Of a stretch of 20,833 bases of DNA, positions 16,891 to 20,833 are shown piece by piece. How positions within the stretch are numbered: the first letter of the stretch is position 1; the number at the start of each line of letters is the position of its first letter. Under the pieces are notes generated by a model. That model had not been told where the DNA came from and did no database searches. It was given only the letters and a program-made list of their open reading frames with translations. The DNA lies in assembly GCA_003693705.1 (NCBI GenBank), contig RBZT01000698.1:1-20833 (forward strand), in the 5' to 3' direction. This DNA comes from Polymyxa betae (Eukaryota; Endomyxa; Phytomyxea; Plasmodiophorida; Plasmodiophoridae). The translations under genes were made by a program, and so were the position numbers.

Positions 16891-18126
16891 CTGCTGATGT
16901 CGTAATATCTCCGACGCAGACTTCGACTTGTTGCAATTGTCCCTTCATCGCGTTGACGTAACCAGATTTATCGGTTGTTTTTTCAGAACTGAGCTTCCGC
17001 TCGGACAGCGCTGCAATCAGCTCCGCTTGTTCGGTGGCAGTCGGTTTCTGAGGGCAATCCTTGAGAGAATGGTCGCCCTTGCACTTCAAACATCCCGATT
17101 TGGGTGGCTTGCGCTCCTTCGACTCTTTTGACACCTCAGCTGTGGCATTACTCGATTGTCTATTGGAGCGTTGATTCTGGTTAGCCGTTCCCGAAGGAGA
17201 ACGTAAAACCTGGGAAAAACCTGATCCGCTCTTTCCCGTAGAAGGACGGTTCGGCTTTGGGTCGTTCTTGCCGATAGCGGTGGTTTTCTTCCTAGCGACA
17301 TGAAATTGTTCTTGATTGAGAGCATGCTTCTGGACAAGCTTGTAAAACGACGACACATTCGTCTTCTAATCACGGCTCGTAAACTTGATCTCCTTCTCAA
17401 TGACGTCACGCAGAGATGTTGGTCGAATCGCAGCCAACAACTGTTTGACAGCTAGTTTCTCGCCATCTCCGCTGAACACCTTGTCCAACCCGTGTGTATC
17501 GACCAGATCATCAAAATCCTGGAATAGCTTGAAAACACGAGCTTTAGGATCGGCGATCCCTAGGTCCATGACTAATCCATTTTTGAACAACTCCTCAATA
17601 TCCAAGATTCCGTCGTCAGCCGAGGCTTTGATCAGACCTTGCAGATACTCTAAAATGTCTTTGTCCGAAACAGTCGTGACGGTCTTGTCGCCAGGAATTT
17701 CGTACTTGCATAAGCTTTTCAGCAGACTCGCCTCTATGCTCGATTTTATCGACAGAGCGATGATCTTCTCGCCATGAGTGTTCTTTCTTTCCTCGACGAG
17801 GTTCTCGTACTGCGTACGCGAACGAAGGAAGGCAGCGACTTCCTTGACTTCGGTGCTTTTTAACCGAGGTGCCACAATAGGCTGGAAAAGCGGCGCGCCC
17901 AGCCCAGACTCCTTGTCGTTGGCTTCGGCACCAGTCATCTCCCCTCAGTTGCGTCGGATTCGCTCGCTAGCTCACACCGACGATTGCCAAAACGTTTTGT
18001 AGCAGGCTCACACTAGCTAGATATGTAAAAGCAGAAGTCATTTTATTTAGTAGGGTACTGTTGATCGACCCAAGAAAAAATAAAGATAGTCACAGCAAAA
18101 AATAAGAAAGAGATTTCATAAAAACT
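16890..18126 (-). mobile_element. Segment of a second LTR retroelement (Ty3/gypsy-like leader, Gag, start of protease) inside copia gag
   Basis: From about 18126 to 17939 a non-coding leader contains AAACGTTTTGGCAATCGTCG, which looks like an LTR end plus primer site. A frame then starts at 17938 (MTGAEANDKESGLGAPLFQP...) and runs to a TAG at 17366; the same frame continues (KTNVSSFYKLVQKHALNQEQ...) through a CCHC-like knuckle at 17054-17092 (CLKCKGDHSLKDC) to VCVGDITTSAVL, which looks like the strand just before a protease DSGSD/DTGAD motif. There it breaks off and Copia Gag resumes. The single knuckle and following protease fit Ty3/gypsy elements rather than Copia. The assignment is from memory of such proteins and needs a search. 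About 50 residues of Copia Gag are missing at the junction. Confidence 0.7.
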
Positions 18127-18653
18127 CTACAACCCCTCAAGACGATTCCGTATAGATGGGAGGTCTTCGCAGTCAATAGTGTGTGTCTTAAAATCTTCGG
18201 ACATCGACATGATAATAAGGTGGAGCGCCATCTGATGACGGCGCTCCCAATCATCGATTTCGGCCTGGGATTCGGCCTGGGATCCGGGTGGAACCGGGTG
18301 TGAGGCCTGTGTCCGGACGGAGTTCAAGTACATCGTCGCGCGGATAAGTTCACCTTCGGCAGCAGTAAACTCCGAGATGACTGTCGCGTCGTCCGGGGTG
18401 TCAGTATGAGCTCGATGGGCTGCGGCGTAACGTGATGTCGCGGAGTTGACCTGACGTAGGGCTGTCTCCAAGTTGGGGGCGGTCGTTGGAACGACCGAGC
18501 TGCTTAGTCTTGGGCGGGGTTCAGAGCCCGTCATGATGCCGTACGCATTGAGACGTTTGAGCCCATCATGACTTCTCGTCGCCATATATGCCAGTTGCTG
18601 TCGTTGAGAGTACACGACGTGAGCTGGATGGCGGTCACTTTGCTTTCCTGCAT
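18127..18653 (-). pseudogene. Copia Gag N-terminal part, frameshifted
   Basis: The ATG at 18653 starts MQESKVTAIQLTSCTLNDSN, then WHIWRREVMMG; after about 31 codons the conserved continuation (LKRLNAYGIMTGSEPRP) is in another frame, so a small indel lies near 18560-18565. It then reads SRYAAAHRAHTDTPDD... and ...DDWERRHQMALHLIIMSMSE, ending at the foreign-segment junction. The W-x-x-W-R and ALxxIxxS patterns fit the Copia Gag N-terminal family (UBN2/DUF4219-like). Gag forms the virus-like particle. Confidence 0.85.
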
Positions 18654-18686
18654 GGTTGACGCTCGTGTCGAAACGGGGACAGCCGT

Positions 18687-18706
18687 CGCGCTCTGGGCCA
18701 ATAACC
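18687..18706 (-). other. Primer-binding site, complementary to initiator tRNA-Met anticodon arm
   Basis: In element orientation the 20 bases right after the 5' LTR are GGTTATTGGCCCAGAGCGCG. The first 14 match, with one mismatch, the complement of the conserved initiator tRNA-Met anticodon stem-loop (CTGGGCCCATAACC). This is the half-tRNA priming used by Drosophila copia and yeast Ty5, not the 3'-end priming of plant Copia elements (TGGTATCAGAGC). Confidence 0.7.
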
Positions 18707-18921
18707 TGATGAAGTAGTCGAGACTACGATAACGGTGTGAACGCAGATGGAATGAAAACAGAGTGACTGTGTTATATCGTGTACATCCGGGCCAGTACGC
18801 CCGGGCGACAGTAAAGATGAGCAGGAAATTAGCCCGAGTGCGCCGTGGCGGAAGAGGACTGGACAGCATTGAGGTCGCCGGGAAGGTGAGACGCGGCCTC
18901 CGATTCATCTCGCCCTCGACA
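18707..18921 (-). repeat. 5' LTR (215 bp)
   Basis: TG...CA termini as in the 3' LTR. It carries two extra short segments (9 nt containing GGCGGAAG on the plus strand near 18848, and 3 nt near 18880) and four substitutions relative to the 3' LTR. It holds the promoter for element transcription. Confidence 0.95.
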
Positions 18922-18926
18922 GTTTT
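18922..18926. repeat. Target-site duplication GTTTT, right copy
   Basis: Matches 13955-13959 on the far side of the element, confirming insertion by integrase rather than rearrangement. Confidence 0.9.
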
Positions 18927-19028
18927 GAATGCAACTTACCATTTGCTGGACGGATTTGATATGCAAAATCGTACCTATGCCATTAGAAGATGTGATCGCA
19001 TGGGGAAAATAATCGGATCCAAAAAGGA

Positions 19029-19112
19029 TGCTTTCGATGGGATTTGAACCCAAGCCCTCTGACGAGGATCCGAACTTGAGTCGGACGCCTTGGACCGCTC
19101 GGCCACAAATGC
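19029..19112 (-). tRNA. tRNA-Leu(CAA), second copy, slightly degenerate
   Basis: The 84-nt sequence differs from the tRNA at 2392-2475 at three positions. Anticodon arm and CAA anticodon are identical. One change gives an A-A mismatch at the third acceptor pair (GCATTTG/CGAAAGC), another gives T-T at the first T-stem pair; the third, in the variable arm loop, is neutral. A five-T terminator follows at about 19021-19025. It may still be functional, or may be decaying. The retrotransposon begins 108 bp beyond its 3' end. Confidence 0.85.
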
Positions 19113-20402
19113 AACTCGTATAGATAGTGTGATTACACCATGTCAGTTACAAATTAACTCGTCACCACCTTGAACCTTTGAAGGAAGATGTGTATTTAGT
19201 GATGGAAGAGTTGGTAATGTAAGTGACTATTGAATCACTATAAATTGAAGCAGTCATCTTAGCGGCGAATGTTAACAGCTGTCTTGATGCCACATTAATC
19301 AATAAATTGTTATTGGCAATGAGACACACGAATCGGACCTTTCGACATCGACGATCGACGACTTGTTTTCATTGATCTCGATAATGTTGTAATACTTTGA
19401 GTTCCTTCCTAAAAAGGCCAAGAAGCTTGGGTTTGCATATACGCTTTCCCCTACCGCGTCCTGAATTCAATTGATAAAGACAATCTAATCAGTTCACCAT
19501 TAACAGCCTGTGTGCGGTCAGATTTTAATGTCAGGATCTTCGCTCTCTTATTGTTTTTGCTTCTGCCTGATAGTTTTGTATTCACGTATCAGATGTTCAT
19601 TAACAATCAGAAGACTCATCACAGCTGGATTATGTTCGCCCAGCTGATTACCAAGTTTGCGAATATTGTGACGATGTAAGAATTGCAATACATTAGGACT
19701 GACAGTATACAGTTAGCCGGATCTTTGAAGTCCGCGCGGAGTCCTTGAAAGCTCTTCCAGCTTGAGTCTTGCTCAAATTGGATCTAAGCGGGTTTTTTGG
19801 GGCGGGATGACGCAGTCCTTAGCTGAGTCGCATGATCAAATTCCTTGATTAGATGTCTGCACACTTTGCGAAACCTGATTTGACAGAAATTAAGGCTGTG
19901 GTCAAAATGTTTGCTGGGAATTACGTACCTCGAAGACATATTCGCACAGCAATGACGTCTTGTTTGCCCAGCTGCGGAGTTCTTCCGGTGTTTGAAGCTA
20001 AGTGAGCTGCATCATCTGTAAATGTGCACTTATAGCAAAGATGAATATCTGCTTAATATACTGCATGCATATGATTTAGGGAAGATAATTGCGCTGGCTG
20101 GGCTTTTTATACATCCGACCGTCGTCTGGTATATCTAGCTTCATTTCTGTTTGCTTCCCAACGATTGAGAATGTTGATGAACTTAAAAAAAATGCGCATA
20201 TCCATCAGTTGTTAGTTGTTACAAATCACAAATTTCTGGTTCATCTGCGTTGGTCACTCGCAAGGCAACAGATAGACTCACAGCAAGCATAGCCCTGTCC
20301 TTCAATCTGCAGACACCACAGCATTTAATGCTTCCATTTTTGATCCGGTCTGATTTTGCAATTATTATCAAATATCAAACCCAGGAAGATACTGCAGAAG
20401 TA
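19113..20402. other. Long stretch with no well-supported gene
   Basis: Mostly AT-rich. A GTAAGT donor at 19217 with AG at 19248 would join an open frame (HLEPLKEDVYLVMEELV) to a short end (SHLSGEC), but no start was found. Plus-strand frames at 20089-20292 and 20250-20474 (containing KYQTQEDTAEVLQYLTKLGK) are plausible but lack an early ATG and overlap the minus-strand spliced candidate. No RNA gene or repeat was recognised. Confidence 0.35.
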
Positions 20403-20688
20403 TTACAGTACTTGACAAAGCTCGGGAAAACCAGGATTACTGTTAGGTCGGATCCTGTGAAATTGCCGGCCTAAGCTGTTCGGCATGATGATTGAGAAGC
20501 AGTCGATCAGATCGACGACGTGCGACCGTACGCGATCCAGTACGAAGTCCGTGATTCTTATACTTTGAAACTGACTTTATTAAGCAATTCATTCTGCTAC
20601 TTACATAACAAAGCGAACGAATGCTGCCCCGAATTATTGTCTTCACTGAGAACAGGTTCTTATGATAAGAACAATGGACAGCAACCAT
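20403..20688 (-). CDS. Two-exon gene, 83 aa, unknown function
   Basis: Exon 1 (20605-20688, 28 codons) starts at an ATG, MVAVHCSYHKNLFSVKTIIR..., and meets a canonical GTAAGT donor. A 34-nt intron (20571-20604) with CTTAAT before GTCAG is removed in phase 0. Exon 2 (20403-20570) reads FQSIRITDFVLDRVRSHVVD... and ends ...NPGFPELCQVL at a TAA. The product is basic with a hydrophobic centre. Without splicing the first frame would stay open for 81 codons (...AISQDPT, stop at 20443), so both readings are possible. It lies 88 bp downstream of the right-hand H4 stop, on the same strand. No family recognised. Confidence 0.42.
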
Positions 20689-20776
20689 TATTGTAGAGAA
20701 AATAAGTATGATATATTAGAATACCTATTAAGAGCGCATTGGATGGTGTGAATACATATGATGCTGGTGAATAATA

Positions 20777-20833
20777 TCAACCACCGAAACCATAGATGGT
20801 CTTGCCTTGGCGTTTCAGGGCGTATACAACATC
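20777..20833 (-). CDS. Histone H4, C-terminal 18 codons (partial, 5' end outside window)
   Basis: Read leftwards from the last base, this is DVVYALKRQGKTIYGFGG plus TGA, the H4 C-terminus. Compared with the copy at 1-57 it differs at the Arg92 codon (CGC for CGT), one Gly codon (GGT for GGC) and the stop (TGA for TAA), all silent. Downstream sequences are unrelated, so these are two separate genes kept alike by selection or gene conversion. Confidence 0.96.
   Translation of the reverse strand, partial: DVVYALKRQGKTIYGFGG

Larger units (their letters stand above)
13960..18921 (-). mobile_element. Defective Copia (Ty1/copia) LTR retrotransposon with a foreign gag-protease insert
   Basis: A 4,962-bp element on the minus strand: 5' LTR 18707-18921, primer-binding site 18687-18706, gag start at 18653, a second retroelement's segment at about 16890-18126, gag zinc knuckles, protease, RT-RNase H, polypurine tract 14163-14173 and 3' LTR 13960-14162, flanked by GTTTT duplications. 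Domain order (protease, then RT, then RNase H, with no RNase H before an integrase) is Copia. Defects: a frameshift early in gag, the foreign insert replacing part of gag, a frameshift between gag and protease, complete loss of integrase, a TAG in RT and a short deletion beside it. The LTRs differ by four substitutions and two indels in about 200 bp, so insertion is not very old. It cannot be autonomous, but LTRs and priming sites are intact, so trans-mobilisation is conceivable. Confidence 0.95.

Overview
The window looks like nuclear DNA of a eukaryote, probably a protist. It holds both 3' ends of histone H4 genes, five Pol III tRNA genes with T-run terminators and no encoded CCA, a two-box HMG protein, short GT-AG introns, and LTR retrotransposon sequence. 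The standard code applies: the H4 frames stop at TAA and TGA and the HMG gene at TAA TAA. The organism cannot be named. The Gag/zinc-knuckle style of one retroelement fragment reminds me of oomycete Ty3/gypsy elements, but this is a weak impression from memory.

Layout. Positions 1-57 (+) and 20777-20833 (-) are the last 18 codons plus stop of two H4 genes pointing into the window, and the window begins and ends at the same H4 codon. From 60 to 5170 there are only small ORFs and possible spliced genes, most of them uncertain, plus tRNA-Leu(CAA) at 2392-2475. From 5171 to 7954 there are tRNA-Ile(AAT), a decayed Copia RNase H fragment, tRNA-Gly(GCC), two short spliced gene candidates (6278-6637 - and 6929-7355 +) and tRNA-Trp(CCA). 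From 8067 to 9319 the plus strand has long, nearly open frames broken by single stops. The best protein gene is the HMG-box gene at 9929-10486 (-), whose upstream region carries four copies of one motif. From 11455 to 13591 there are several small genes or ORFs, the best being a three-exon candidate at 11897-12548. From 13960 to 18921 (-) lies a complete but defective Copia LTR retrotransposon with TG...CA LTRs, a GTTTT target-site duplication, a primer-binding site and a polypurine tract. A second retroelement's leader, Gag and start of protease are spliced into its gag, and its integrase is missing. A second tRNA-Leu(CAA) copy follows at 19029-19112, and a small spliced gene candidate at 20403-20688 precedes the right-hand H4 end.

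No operon-like or pathway logic links the genes. The common threads are chromatin (H4, HMG box), tRNA genes with Copia insertions just downstream of two of them, and many short, GC-richer reading frames interrupted by 30-90 nt introns. Splice models were made by eye and need transcript evidence. Confidence is high for the tRNAs, H4 ends, HMG gene and retroelement, and low to moderate for every other protein gene.
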